Assembly: GCF_901000735.1 (NCBI RefSeq)
Contig: NC_081543.1
Span: forward strand, 13,543,574-13,607,573
From: Corylus avellana
Taxonomy: Eukaryota; Streptophyta; Magnoliopsida; Fagales; Betulaceae
Reading direction: 5' to 3'
Length of the DNA stretch: 64,000 bases
In this document: one piece after another, positions 1 to 11,815 of the stretch
Position numbering within the stretch: position 1 is the stretch's first letter
Layout: every line of letters begins with the position of its first letter
Notes under the pieces: model-generated
Databases searched by the model: none
What the model was told of the DNA's origin: nothing
The model's input: the letters and a program-made list of their open reading frames with translations, nothing else
Position numbers and translations under genes: made by a program

Positions 1-2036
1 ATTGGTCAAGAGAGAGAAAGCAGAGGAACTATAGATCAAGAAAGTCACTCCCTAGATCCCTTATCGTTTTTAGGATAGCCTTGCTTCTTTAATTTCCAGT
101 ATCACCCTCATTTTTTAGAAAAGCAAACAAGATTCACAAAGTTGTGTCGCCTCCAATATCCATTAAAAGGCATTTTAGAAAGATAACTATATTTGCACCT
201 TCTCTTTAATAATCGTGCCATTCCAAATTAAGGCATCCTTCTTGTGACGCAGGGAGGGGGGAAGAATTCTTATCGTAAATATCAAAAAGTACTTCGAACC
301 TCTCTTCCCTTATTCTCCCCTGGTTAAACCTGTCCAATACTTGCATTTAATTCACTACATAATTCAAGTCACTACATTTCCTTATCCTATGCCATTAGAC
401 TACTACACATTTTTCTCATTATCTTTTTTCCACAAGATGAAATAATATGATTGGCTTCAAATAAGGAACTTTTATTGTCGTGGATGTCACTCGTCAAATT
501 TCATTCCAATCTCTTTGCCAATATGATGAAATAGAAGTTCCTAAAGATGCTTCATTTTGTTCCACTTCTCTCCATGGTTTTCAAATGAAAAGAGGAGGGG
601 GGGAGGAGGTTGGCCGGAGGAAGGACAATCAATTATTATAAAAAAAAAAAAAAAAAAAATAGCGTTAGCTCCATTTATGCATCTTTGGCTCTTATTGTCA
701 CCAAGGCATCTAATATGATAAGATCCATCACATGTTGCAATATGCCGTGAAAACTTATTTGTAAATAGAGGCAAAAGATTTATGGTAAGACACAGCAGAA
801 TTATTAAACAATCTCCACCTCCCCCCAAAACAAAAAAATAAATAAATAAAAATAAAAACCTCTCGTGTGAGCAAGAGATAGAGAGAAGTTGGAAGCTCTA
901 AACAAAAGGTCATATCAGCTTGCATAGCCAACTTTCAATTCAATCACGACCTCATCATGTAACAGACCACAGACACTGCTTCTTTGGTTGAAATCGACCT
1001 CTATAAACAAGGTACTATTTGTGCAAAAAAAACCTAGTCCCAAGTACAACCGTGCTAGTAAAAGTACCTAGAAACAGTTTCCCTCCATAATTTAAAAATA
1101 ACATAGCTGCGAAGCCACTCGTGTATTCCTCCTTTGGTGAATAGTTATCACGATTTTCTTCTTCTTTTTTCCCCTACCAGCTAGATGGCTTCTCTTGTAT
1201 ACTTCATGTGTACCTGAGGGTGCCTTACGCTTTTAATGATATTTCGATTATTTATAAAAATAAAAAAAATAAAAAAATCAAATATGAAAATATCTATTAC
1301 GTATGAAAAGAAATTATCAATATACTAGAAAAATATAAGCACTTTTGCATGCTTGGACTATTCTTCTTTTTTCCCTCGTAAATTCTGCATGCCTGGCATC
1401 AGATATAACTCAAAACACTTCAACGAGTGTCAGGGTGGAACTTAGATTTCAAGCATATTTCATTTATTTCAGAATTGATATAAGCATATCCATTTTACTA
1501 AAGGGCACAGTCTTTTATACACCTTGAAGGCTTGAATTAATAATGAAATGAAATCTTAGAAATATTTTCTAGATATTAAGTGTTAGTAATAGCATAAGCT
1601 GGGCCACAGATTCTGCCTATTTCATTCAAACCATGCTATTCAAAATTCACAGAGAATGTTTTAAACAACAAAAGGAACCAGCACTGTCAATATTGGAGGC
1701 AATTAGTTCTTACTGATAAAGCTTCAGCAGTGATGTTACATTTTAGCACAGAAAATCAACACAGCCTTTATATTATGCGCGAATATTGAAAACGCATGGA
1801 CATCATAAAAGAAAAGGCAAGTATAAGTTTTCAGTAGTATGCAAGGACATGATGTGCACGCATATAGTTATGCTTGTATTTATGTGTGCACTTTATTGTC
1901 CTCATTAGATTATATTTCACTTTTAGGACCTTTCTACATTAGTTAAACCTATTGTATCATATACATGTCCCCATGTTGCTGTACATGAATAATAATTAGT
2001 AAATATAAGATGGATCTTATAAGAAAAGAAAGGTAC
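1..2036 (-). other. Presumed intron 3 of the AHL gene, no coding exon seen
   Basis: The exon ending at 2037 is followed on the minus strand by a consensus donor, so this stretch should be intron. I looked for the next AHL exon, which normally encodes the rest of the PPC domain starting with a GRFEI-like motif, and did not find it. The stretch is AT-rich with A/T homopolymers (for example 641-659) and holds no convincing reading frame. Either intron 3 exceeds 2 kb or the gene is broken here. Confidence 0.5.
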
Positions 2037-5000
2037 CTCATATGTCACAGTACCACCAGACATTGCTGGTTGACGAAGGGTAACATTGCAGATGGCACCA
2101 TTTGCAGAGAGAATACAAACAGTACGTGGCCCCTGCTGTGAAAAGGCCATAATCTTCGTTGCTATATCCTGCAAATTACAATGTCAGACTAATTACAAGG
2201 ATATTATAGTTTGAATAAACAGCACCCTTCTAAGATCCAACTAAGAGTTACAACTGATAATATAACATCATAAAAGTACATCACCTTAGAAGTTACAAGA
2301 AGGATACAACTTTTTAACATCATCAAGGCTTCACTCACAAGCTTCAATGATTTACACAAACATCTCTAAACACTAACCACTCACATTCATATCAAGAATT
2401 ACGTTTTCAACACATTATTTTGTTATAGGTTAATAAATATCATGGGTTTCATCATGTTACAAATTACACATGTAATCCCCAAAACAAAGTTCTCAATAAA
2501 AACACAGCAATTATTTAATTCCATTAGCTGCATCTGAAAGTCAATTGAATTTGCGCATCTTTTAATACAGGTTAGAAAACACCAAACTTATACATACACA
2601 GTTCCATGCCTCAATCTGTCCTCTTGCCCTACAACAATGGATTCGAATAAACATTATGTGCACTCAATAAGCCCAACAAAACCTAAACTTTTTGGCTGAC
2701 CTGAAAGTACATGTGGTTCATCATTAAAATGTCATCCAATCTCTTACAGCCACTGAGTTCCAAATGAAAACTCAGAAAATCAACAGCAAGACTGATTCAA
2801 ATTCTTGATGGATGGCAATACAAATATACACACTGAATCTTAAATACCAAAAATTGGACTAGGAACAAATTCAGATTCAACACTTAATAATGATTCAAAT
2901 TCTTGTGCAAGGGAATGTACAAGCATCTACCATGAGCATCTCAATTATATTCAGTTGCTCCTACATAAGTAAAAGTTAAGACATGCACGATAAACCTAAT
3001 AACTTGAAAGTCATCAAACCTCGGATACATAAATCTAATTAGCTTATTGTACACACCTAAAACACGCAGTCTCAATGTTGGACACCATTTAAGTTAAGTT
3101 CTTTATTAGGACGTAAACAATTAAGTCCTTATGAGTAGGCAGTATGTGCTTAAAATTTCAAAGCTTATTAACGATAAAAATTAATAATAATAAATAATAA
3201 TAATAATAATATCAAAGCCTATTAAATGAACTACATATTCTACCTTCTCTGCTCATTCGATTAACATAGCCAATATCCATTTGTGTGTGTTAAGCTACCT
3301 TCTCTGCTCATTGGATTAACATAACCAATATCCATTGGTTCTTTTCCCTTTTGTTAATTATAAATAATCTCCACAAAAACTAACATTAGAATAAATCCCA
3401 TCTTTTATCCACTGTTACTCGCAACAAAATCAACTGAAATTTTTGCTTTAGATTAAATGGATAAGTTTATGCAACAGCCGTTTTGCAGAGTAAGATATCA
3501 GTTGAAATTACAAATCCTTCAAATCCTTGTTAGCATTACCAGATTTGCATATTATGACACCTTAGTGCCACCATCTAAGGTTTGATATCAAATGGATTAT
3601 GCCTCAATTGTTTGACTAAGTTATGCACAAAAACATTGAACTGGCATTCTAAGTGGCATGGGAGATCGTGAAGTAAACGTTCTGGAAATATGATACAAGC
3701 CCCCATAAAAATAGTCAACAGAAATACTTCCAACGTACCCTCACCCTTTGAACCAAAAGGAATAAAGCTACCAGGTGTGCAAGTACAGTTTTTTATTTTA
3801 TATTTTATATTTTATATTTTATAATTATTATTATTATAAAAAAATACCATAAAAAAAATCGCCACACAATGAGTTGACAAAGGATTCATGAAGCCAACCC
3901 AATTTGGGGAATAATCCTTTACTCAAGTATAATTAGTTTTTTTTTTAATTAAAAAAAAAAAAAAAGTTGAATGAGCTTCATTTTGTGAAACTGTTTGCTT
4001 TTTTACTTCAAGGAAAGCAAATAAACCATTAAGGCACTGAAATAGAGCATGGAAACAAAACCATTTTGTTGTGTACAATTTACATAAGAATTGAAACACC
4101 TAATTCTTATGATGAGTACAAATATGAGTGGCAAAGACTCAAAAGAAAGAATTTGAATCTTAAAAGCCACAAAAAATTTACAAAACAAGCCAACTAAGGT
4201 ATTTCAAGCTTAAAGTTCATGAGAACCCTTCACACTTACCTTCCAAAGAATTACATCAATAAACTAACCAAAGATCATCTTTCATTGAGCTAGATGTCAT
4301 TAATATATGCAACTGAACTTAACAAAGCAAAACATTCAACTCGCACATAACATAATTCCTACCCTAAACTGCCTACATTTTCCATACTAGAACCAAAGAT
4401 GTATTACAAAAAAAATTCATGTATTTCCAACACCACCGCAATTCAATAATAAATAAAATTCAATCACTTACCTCGCCAGCTTTCACCATAATAACATGCG
4501 GAGTAAATCCCACCCCACCCGCTCCTGCCACACCAAATTAACTATCTACAATCAAACCAAACACACAAAACAAACAAAATCAACAAAATCCAACATTTTA
4601 CCCAAAGCATCCAACTGTTTCTTCCCGGAACCGGGAGGACGGCCGCGGTGCTTCTTCAGGGTAGGCTCGGACATAGATGCAGGGCCGCTGCCAGCGCTGG
4701 CACTAGCGGGTTCCCCGTGATTGGCCGCGGAAGAAGCGGAAATGGGTGTGGGCGCCAGGCCCAGCGCAATGTTGCCGTCCGGCGAGTACTTCCTCGGCCG
4801 GCCCCTCTTCTTCTTCCCCGCCGACGCCGACGATGCGTCAATGCTGAACCCGGACGATCCGTCGTACGGACCGGCGTTGTTGTTGAGGGAATCCAACGGC
4901 TTCGACGAGCTGAAGGGGAATCGGTTGGCACTGGAGGGTTGAGGGATCATCGTCGGCCCACCGCCGCCGGGGTTGGGGCTGATCATCATAGATGAATTGT

Positions 5001-5103
5001 TGGAACTGTTGGTGGCGGCGGTGGTGGTGGTCATGGGGTATGAGGTAGGGCCCACCATCATGTTCGGAGGCTGAGGTGGAGGAGGAGCTTCCCGTGAATC
5101 CAT
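2037..5103 (-). CDS. AHL: AT-hook motif nuclear-localised protein (AHL), 3' end outside the window
   Basis: Plant AHL proteins bind the minor groove of AT-rich DNA in the nucleus and control chromatin and transcription. Three exons are read on the minus strand: 5103-4602, 4524-4472 and 2168-2037, joined by GT-AG introns of 77 and 2303 bases; all 229 codons are open. The N-terminus is rich in Pro, Ser, Thr and Asn. Two AT hooks follow: KKRGRPRKY with RGRP at residues 100-103, and KHRGRPPGSGKK with RGRP at 153-156. The PPC/DUF296 domain starts near residue 173 (GFTPHVIMVKAGE) and continues with FSQQGPR and LSANGAI, stopping at TYE where AHL genes have an exon junction. Two hooks plus a PPC domain indicate a clade-B AHL. 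The C-terminal third must lie left of the window. Family assignment is firm; the member is not identified. Confidence 0.93.
2169..4471 (-). other. Intron 2 of the AHL gene
   Basis: Bounded by donor GTAAGT at 4471 and an acceptor TTTGCAG ending at 2169. It is AT-rich with a (TAA)n tract near 3180-3210, a TTTTATA-type minisatellite at about 3791-3822 and an A/T block near 3939-3965. Short open frames in it have no recognisable content. Confidence 0.8.
3241..3335. repeat. Direct duplication of 40 bp inside AHL intron 2
   Basis: The 40 bases at 3241-3280 recur at 3296-3335 with two or three mismatches, separated by a short GT-rich spacer. Both copies begin TACCTTCTCTGCTCATT. This is a simple local duplication. 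Confidence 0.75.
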
Positions 5104-5400
5104 ACGAGAATTCTCGTTTTTTTTTTTCTTTTTCTCTAGGTTTCTTGTGGGGTTGTTTGGATTCCAAGAAAGTTGAGTAAAATGCAGGCGATTTGGGTCA
5201 GTGAAGTATCTACTTGAAACCTACGTCCCGTAGAGAGAGGGGTTGAGAGTAGAAATGAAATTAAAAAAACGGGGAACGAAAGCCGGGGCCGCAAATTTCT
5301 TGTTTGAACTTTTAAAGTAGGGTTTTCAAATTTTTTTAGGGTTTTGCAATTTTATGCTATATTTAGAATATTCTTCGCTCACTTTTTTATTTTGGGAAAA
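5104..5400 (-). promoter_or_regulatory. 5' UTR and proximal promoter of the AHL gene
   Basis: Upstream of the ATG at 5103 is a pyrimidine/purine-biased leader of about 200 bases. A telo-box-like motif (AAACCCTAA on the minus strand) lies at 5336-5344, and a weak TATA-like AAATATAG near 5360. Telo-boxes are common near plant transcription start sites. The exact start is not determined. Confidence 0.35.
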
Positions 5401-6160
5401 AAATAAAATGCAGTCCTTGAATTTTTACGTGATTTTAATCTAATCCTTAAAATTTTTAATTTTAATAATTAAGTTCTTAGATTTTCTTTGATTTTAAATA
5501 GGTTTCTTTATCGATCTATTGTCCATTTAATAAATGGCATGCTAAGTTAGACCAAATAATTAATATTACATGTACGTAACATTGCCCCTGAAATGTCATA
5601 TTGTCAATTAATTAGATGGTAGATTGGCAGAGACACTTATTTGAAATCATAGAAAAACTGAGAATTGTCAAAATTAAAAATCTTAAAATTAAATTGAAAT
5701 TGCAAAGAAACCTAAAAACTAAATCTGATTTTGTGAATTACTATTTATGTTAATGCTAATGGTAATAATTATAATTTATTTGTGAATTACTATTACTATG
5801 GTAATGTTGTAAATTTATCTTATAGTTTTGATTGCTCTTGGAGTTTGGTCAAAGAGATCTGTTCGCTTTCTTACCTTACCTTTTTTTTCTTGTATTTTTT
5901 TTTTTTTTTTTCGAATCTTAACTAAAACAAGCATACTGAAGATTATTTTTGTTAAATTTGAATATTAAAGGAAAATTTTTCCAATATGATGCTTAAAGCA
6001 ATAATAAGGAGAGCCTATAACATCTTAGAGCTCGTTTGGATGTGCAATCTTTTTGTATTCTTCTCAATTTTTTTTTAAAATTGTGAATATCAAGAAAAAA
6101 AATAATTGAAATTATGTTTTGGTGGTTTAAAGAATATAAATATAATTAAAAATTACAAAA
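5401..6160. other. AT-rich intergenic DNA, no feature recognised
   Basis: Homopolymer A/T tracts (for example 5881-5911) and generic AT-rich sequence. No gene, RNA or clear repeat seen. Confidence 0.6.
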
Positions 6161-6164
6161 AAAA

Positions 6165-6265
6165 ATTTGGGGTGGTTCAAAGTGGCTGAGCCACCCCAAA
6201 AGCAATTTTGGGGGTGGTTCAGCCACCAACGAAAAACCATTCAAGGGTGCCACCCAAAACTAATG
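6165..6265. repeat. Dispersed GGGGTGG/CCACCCC repeat fragment
   Basis: Alternating GGTGGTT and AGCCACC words form imperfect hairpins in otherwise AT-rich DNA. Similar sequence returns at 7095-7290 and 60305-60365, so this is a dispersed repeat family in this genome. The class cannot be told from the window. Confidence 0.45.
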
Positions 6266-6443
6266 GGGTTGGCCGAGCACTCGTGTGGTCCACATGTGAG
6301 TGTTCGTGTACTGTTCACAACTTTTGTTAGGCATAGCAAGAAAATTTCTGAAAGGGTTTGAGCACTTGTGTACTGTAGATTAAAGGGTTCAAAGTTACAG
6401 GTGGCACGCACGGGTAAAAACCAGTGGTTAATAAAAAGTTAAC

Positions 6444-6796
6444 GAGCGCTCGTCCTGGTCCCCACATGAGGGCTCGTGTATGGCTAGGCAAGCGCCTGTG
6501 TGGTCCCCCACGCGAGCGTTCGTCCACTATAGCTCCAAGGGAGGAAAAATGAGATTGGTGATATAAACTAGTAACCTTCATTTCATAAAACGTGATTCCC
6601 AGCCCATTGAGCTACTCCGAGCGCTCGTCTGAGTCCCCACACGAGGGCTCGTGTATGGTTGCTAGGCAAGCGCCCGTGTGGTCCCCCACGCGATCGTTCG
6701 TCCACTATAGCTCCGAGGGAGGAAAAATGAGATTGGTGATATAAATTAGTAACCTCTGTTTTATGAAACGTGATTCACAGCCCATTAAGCTACTCC
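6444..6796. repeat. CpG-rich 175-bp tandem duplication
   Basis: Two head-to-tail units, 6444-6618 and 6619-6796, both starting GAGCGCTCGTC and ending with CAGCCCATT and GCTACTCC. Each contains repeated GCTCGTG, GCGTTCGTC and AAGCGCC words, giving CpG density far above the surroundings. They differ by scattered substitutions and small indels. Confidence 0.8.
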
Positions 6797-7094
6797 TTAA
6801 AGACTACTTTTAATAAAAGCTTAAAAAAAATAAAAATAAAAAAAGGTAATTACCTTCTCTCCCCCATCAACTATAATGTATTGTCAATTTCTTCACATGA
6901 ATTGCCAATCTTACTGCCCAATCCTATCAGACTACCATTTTCTTCCAAAAACCTTCATTCCATCAGTCAACCATGTTAAAATGAATGGAATATTCTCTTT
7001 TAGACATTAAATCTCATTAAAAGACAAAAATACCTCCAAATAAAAAATTAAAACAAAAAACATAAATATATCAATTTTTTTTTTTAAAAAAAAA

Positions 7095-7290
7095 AAGAAG
7101 TGTGGCCAACGAGCCACCCATAGAGGTGGCTCGCCGCAACCCCCCAACCCACCAGGGTGGCGCGCGGCCACCCCTGACCACCTTGAGGTGGGCTGGTCGT
7201 CGGGCCACCCCTAGATCTGCCTGGGGGTGGCGCACAGCCAACCCCAATGGGCCCAACTAGGTCAAAGGGCCACCCCCTTCCCCAATGGGG
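7095..7290. repeat. GC-rich GGCCACCCC repeat fragment flanked by A/T tracts
   Basis: A GC-rich block between a T/A tract at about 7074-7098 and an A tract at about 7309-7326. It is built of GGTGGC, GGCCACCCC and related words and resembles 6165-6265. Open frames in it are low-complexity and not supported as genes. Confidence 0.5.
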
Positions 7291-7329
7291 TGTCTGCCAA
7301 CCTCAAACAAAAAAAAAAAAAAAAAATTT

Positions 7330-8100
7330 GTTTGTTTAAAAATAACTTTTATATTTTTAATTTATTTATAATTAAGAATAAAATATATCATCATTCTATT
7401 GGCGATGATGTGATACACTATTGGAATCTGTCAAGTATTTTGACGGAATGTGATTATAGAGACTAAATTGTTATTTTGGCATATCCCTGATAATCTCTGA
7501 ATTATTATTATTATTATATCACACAGATGGATTTTTAATTTAGAACAACCATATGGACTGATTTTTCATTTATATATATTTTTTAATTTAAGTCTTTTTT
7601 TAAACTATTTTTTATTTTTTTATATATAAATTAAATTATAAGTGTTTTTTAATTTTAATATATTTATGTTTTTTGAAACTAGTACTCATACATTAATAAT
7701 ATTTTATATATATTTGTTTAATTTTAAGGATATTATATGTAATTTTTGTATATAAAGTTAGGATATTTGAGTCTTTTCAAGTTTTGTAACGTGGTTAATT
7801 GACGAAAGAGGGGTTTTTAGAAGAAAATGGTAATCTGATATGGTTAGACAATAAGGTTGGCAATTCATAAGGAAAAATTAACAATGTGTTATAGTTTATG
7901 GAGAAAAAGATAATTACCAAAAAAAAAAAAAAAAAACTCATTACTATGAGCTGGTAAAAGTAAATACTAACCAATTATCTTTGGGGTAGATGGACAACTA
8001 ACATTATCCTCAGTTTTGATACTCTTTACTTTATTTAGAAAGGCCGCCTATGAGAAAGCCACCTTTGATTTTTTGTTCCCTTCTAAGTAAGGATCATGAT
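7330..8100. other. AT-rich intergenic DNA
   Basis: Very AT-rich, with an A tract at about 7918-7936. No gene recognised. Confidence 0.6.
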
Positions 8101-8102
8101 CC

Positions 8103-9245
8103 CTTACAATTTTTTAAAATTGTAGATTCTCAAATTATGTAACTTAAGCTGTTTTTAGACATTGAAACACTTGAAAAATGTAGCATGTTATTGAGGTAAC
8201 CAAAAAATAATTTTCTCCCAAAAAGGTTAATCTACACTTTAGTAAAGACATTTATTCTTCATAAGATCAAAATACAATTTTTGGGTCAAAGCCTTTTTAA
8301 ACATAAAGAGCAATAACCAAATGAAAATATACTCAATTATCAACTTGAACATATCACATTTTTAATAAGTAGCATTTTTCAAGCATTTTAATGCTTAAAA
8401 ACGACCAAAATTGTGTAATTTGAAAATCTACTATTTCTTTAAAGTTGTAAAGCCTCTACAACTTTAAAGAAATAGCAGATTCTCAAATTACTCAATTTTG
8501 GTCATTTTTTAAAATGTGGCATGTTATTGAGGTAACCAAAAAACAACTTCCTCCCAAAAAAGTTAATCTACACTTCAATAAAGACGTTTATTCTTCTTAA
8601 GATCAAAATACAATTTTTGGGTTAAAGCTTTTTTAAACATAAAGAGCAAGAACCAAATGAAAATATACTCAATTATCAACTTGAACGTATCACATTTTTA
8701 ATAAGTGACATTTTTCAAGCATTTCAATGCTTAAAAACGACCAAAATTGCATAATTTGAGAATATACTATTTCTTTAAAGTTGTAGAGGATCCTCTACAA
8801 CTTTAAAGAAATAGCAGATTCTCAAATTACGCAGTTTTGGTCATTTTTTAAAATGTGGCGTGTTATTAAGTTAACCAAAAAATAATTTCCTTCCAAAAAG
8901 GTTAATTTTCACTTTAGTATAGAAGTTTACTCTTCATAAGCTCAAAAGACAATTTTTTGGTTAAAGTTTTTTTATAACATAAAGAGCAAGAAACTAATGA
9001 AAATGTACTCAATTCTCAACTTAAATATATCACATATTTTATAGGTGATATTTTTCAAGTATTTCGATGCTTAAAATTGACCAAAATTGCATAATTTGAG
9101 AATCTACTATTTCTTTAAAGTTGTAAAGGATCCTCAACAATTTTAAATAAATAGTAGATTCTCAAATTAATCAATTTTGGTTGTTTTTAAAAATGTGGCA
9201 TGTTATTAAGGTAACCAAAAAATAGTTTCCTCCCAAAAAGGTTAT
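8103..9245. repeat. Tandem array of about 340-bp units with palindromic junctions
   Basis: Units repeat with the word AGATTCTCAAATTA near 8124, 8477, 8817 and 9156, giving periods of about 354, 339 and 340. At each internal junction the end of one unit is the reverse complement of the start of the next, giving palindromes of about 100 bases centred near 8453, 8791 and 9132. Unit bodies share AGGTAACCAAAAAA, AACATAAAGAGCAA and TTTTTCAAGCATTT. The structure looks like a MITE with long terminal inverted repeats amplified head to tail. Confidence 0.8.
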
Positions 9246-9561
9246 TGAGGGAATTGACATGTTTAATTAAATAGATCTTGTTACGATTGACCTATATAAT
9301 CTTATACTATATCTTAGCACAACCCAAACCCGACATGCAAAAACGCATTGCCACCCCTTGCCCATAGTCACGTTTATCATTTAGTGGTTCATACATCAAA
9401 ATATATTCCCCTATTGTACATGTACATGCTTTGAATATTGCATTTGGAATTGAACTGTTAATTGACATTCACATAGTGTTCTGGTCTCACCTTTCATATC
9501 ATGGTGTTATTATATGTAATCAGACAAGATTGTCATAAATTATCCTGTAAAACCCTTCCAA

Positions 9562-9693
9562 GAGAACATTTTGCAGTCACTGGTTTGCATCCCACTTTCT
9601 TGAGACCTCAAGAAAGAGAACATTTTGTAGTCCTTGGTTTGTATCCCACTTTCTTGAGACTTCTTGAGAACATTTTGCAATCACTGGTTTGCA
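9562..9693. repeat. Short tandem repeat of about 50-54 bp, three copies
   Basis: Copies start with GAGAACATTTTG at 9562, 9616 and 9666, followed by a CTTGGTTTG/CACTGGTTTG word and CCCACTTTCTTGAGAC. A related sequence lies at 12407-12475 beside the second RING-H2 fragment, so it belongs to the same ancient duplicated block. Confidence 0.7.
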
Positions 9694-9738
9694 ATACCAA
9701 CACACGTTGTAAGTGATGTTCAACACGGGAGGATCAAG

Positions 9739-9900
9739 CTACATTTCCACTCTCTGTACCTCATTATCGATGCCGCCACTGTTGTGCTTAAGGTGTTGAC
9801 GGTAAATAAGAAATAGCAAACCTAGAATAACTAGGGACATGATCACAAATGAGACCACGATGGCAACAATATGGGAGTTGTGACAGGAGCATGTGTGAAG
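9739..9900 (-). pseudogene. Membrane-anchor fragment of an ATL-like RING-H2 gene
   Basis: The minus-strand frame reads IVAIVVSFVIMSLVILGLLF, then LIYRQH, then a polar tail ending at a TAG at 9741-9739. A single N-proximal transmembrane helix with a short basic stretch is typical of ATL-type RING-H2 ubiquitin ligases, but no RING follows. The homologous segment at 12499-12738 on the plus strand, which retains part of a RING, supports the assignment. No start codon in frame is evident and the coding context is lost. Confidence 0.45.
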
Positions 9901-10067
9901 TCACCAGGGGGGGGAGGGAAGGGGGGAATGATGGCAAAAGTTGATTCATTTCATGGAATGATTTTAGGTTTATGGAAAACGCCCCCACCCCCCTCAATCC
10001 CTAAATGGGAAATTTTGGTTTATAAGACCAAAGTCCCCAAACGATGCGTTTAATATTCAAGTTTAAT

Positions 10068-11025
10068 GTTTAACACTTTCTTTTAAAAAGAAAAAAAAAA
10101 TTGTTTATTTAATATTCTACTGTGAATACTAAAATACTAAGACCTGGCCTGTAGAACTCAACCACTGTAATCAAAGAGAACTCAACCATGTGTAGGTCTC
10201 ACATCTGTGAATATGTGAGACCTACACGCGGTCTTACATATTCAATAGTGAATTTGTCAATCTCCATACAAGAAATAAAATAAATAAAACCATTACTGTT
10301 GTTATTTTCCATCCTCTGCCGAACACAAAGTCGGTTGGTGTGGCACCAAAACATTCTAGTCTTATTATCTCAACAAAATTTCCGTTCAAAGCATCTTGAC
10401 GAACAATTGCTCCATCCCCAATCTTGTAAAGTTTTACTTTCCATTTTTGTCTTTGTTTTTTGGAAGACAATTCAAGCATTAAAATTCAAATAATATATAT
10501 AAACTAAATAAATGAATAAAATAAAAATTAAATGATAGAAAAATAAGATTAAAACAAACCTTCATATTAATGCCCTTAAATGAACAGCTCAAGATGTCTG
10601 GATTCCCACACCAGTCACATACCACCTAAAAAACAGTTTATTTATATAGATTACAGAACAACATGTCCAAAATATATATACATACAATTTTTATTTTTTT
10701 TTTATTTTTTTTTTTTTAAAAAAAACAAAACAAAATTTGTAAGTAGAAACCAGACCAAAAAAATTGTAAAATTGCTTATGTTCTTCGAGTTCGAGTTTTT
10801 TAACATATTTCATATTGGCTTTAACACTTAAAATGAAAGTCCTCATGATTTAATTGGGGAAAGAGAGTGAAGGAAAGGGTGTGGAGAGGAAGAAAGTGAG
10901 TTGATTAAATGTATCCACTTACATATTTCTAAAATGAAGTTCTATCTTAACATGTGGTCTTACATACTCACAATAGAATATTAAATAAACATTTTTTTTT
11001 TTTTAAAAAAAAAAAAGTGTTAAAC
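10068..11025. mobile_element. TIR element of about 960 bp, possibly carrying captured exon sequence
   Basis: The left end (GTTTAACACTTTC, later TGTTTATTTAATATTCTA) is the reverse complement of the right end at about 10935-11025 over roughly 70 bases with few mismatches. The right end abuts a retrotransposon primer-binding-site remnant. Inside, on the minus strand, are two exon-like stretches (10250-10480 and 10562-10630), described separately. No clear target-site duplication, so the superfamily is uncertain. Confidence 0.5.
10250..10630 (-). pseudogene. Unrecognised exon-like fragments inside the TIR element
   Basis: A minus-strand stretch near 10630-10562 reads CDWCGNPDILSC and continues to MK, framed by a TTTTTTAG acceptor and a GTTTGT donor. 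A second, near 10400-10310, contains GAIVRQDALNGNFVEI and FGATPTDFVFG. Composition and splice-like borders look like former coding exons. I do not recognise the parent gene, and the frames run into AT-rich sequence. Capture by a transposon is an inference. Confidence 0.3.
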
Positions 11026-11033
11026 TGATACCA

Positions 11034-11340
11034 TATAAAATCTCAAAATATGATGAGTATAAAATGCGAAATAATATGAAATAAAGAAAATAAAGAAAGA
11101 CACAAAGATTAAAGTGGTTCGGCATATAGCCTACATCCACACACTAAAGCCTCAATAGGCTACATATTTCCTTGATTATATGATCTTAGTATACAGCTCT
11201 ATTTATAGAGTTTTACATATGATTTGAAATATTTCAAATACAAAGATATCCCTTAAATCAGGATTAACAAATATTATCTAAATTCCTTAATGTAGAGAAT
11301 ACAAAATTAACATCTATTCTAAAGATTTATATCCTTAACA
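11034..11340 (-). mobile_element. LTR of a short copia-type (TRIM-like) retrotransposon
   Basis: On the minus strand it starts TGTTAAGGATATAAATC at 11340, has a TATA motif (CTATAAATAGAGC) near 11200 and ends next to TGGTATCAG (11033-11025), a partial initiator-tRNA-Met primer-binding site. Upstream on the minus strand is the purine run GCGAGGGCA expected before a 3' LTR. Related LTRs occur at 11816-11917, 13496-13640 and 13990-14332. Confidence 0.7.
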
Positions 11341-11803
11341 TGCCCTCGCAAGATGAACGGTCTGTTAGCGATCGTTGATCTTAAACATATCGAGTGGCTG
11401 GAGTTGATGGCGCCTGATTTGAAATATTAGCTGCTCTTGAACTTGAATTTCGGTGACTGTAGCAGGAATTTGAACATCGGCAACTTTTTGGCCGGCATCG
11501 GTTACTTTGACCGGGATTTTGACATCGACAACTTTTGGCCGGAATTTTGACATCGGCAACTTTTGGCTGGGATTTTGACTGTGGCCGAAACGAGTCAACT
11601 ATGGGCTTGAAATAGGCCACAATGGGACAAAACATCTACCTCTTTGGTTTTTTTTTTTTTTTTTGGCAAGCAATGGACCTCATAGATCGTTTTCTTCTTT
11701 GATACATGTTAAAATCAAAGAGAAAACGATTAGAGGAGAAAAATGAATTAAAGAAAAAAAGAAAATTACAATCCAGGATCTAAGAATTGACGTTAGCCTT
11801 TTA
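11341..11803 (-). mobile_element. Internal domain of the TRIM-like element
   Basis: About 460 bases between the primer-binding site at 11804-11815 and the LTR at 11340. It encodes no gag or pol. It contains tandem copies of a GTTGCCGATGTCAAAAT-type word at 11450-11590 and a T tract at 11648-11664. A short non-coding internal region is what defines TRIM or SMART elements. Confidence 0.6.
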
Positions 11804-11815
11804 GCTCTGATACCA
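11804..11815 (-). other. Retrotransposon primer-binding site
   Basis: The minus strand reads TGGTATCAGAGC, the standard plant copia primer-binding site complementary to the 3' end of initiator tRNA-Met, directly after an LTR 3' end. Confidence 0.8.

Noticed and set aside
541..828. 95-codon minus-strand frame in AHL intron 3
   Set aside because: Contains a poly-Phe run from an A tract and no AHL similarity.
4648..4995. Long GC-rich open frames opposite AHL exon 1 on both strands
   Set aside because: They mirror the real AHL exon, whose AT hooks and PPC continuation identify the true frame.
11365..11635. Overlapping minus-strand frames rich in KVADVKIP-type repeats
   Set aside because: They come from short tandem repeats in the non-coding internal part of the TRIM-like element.
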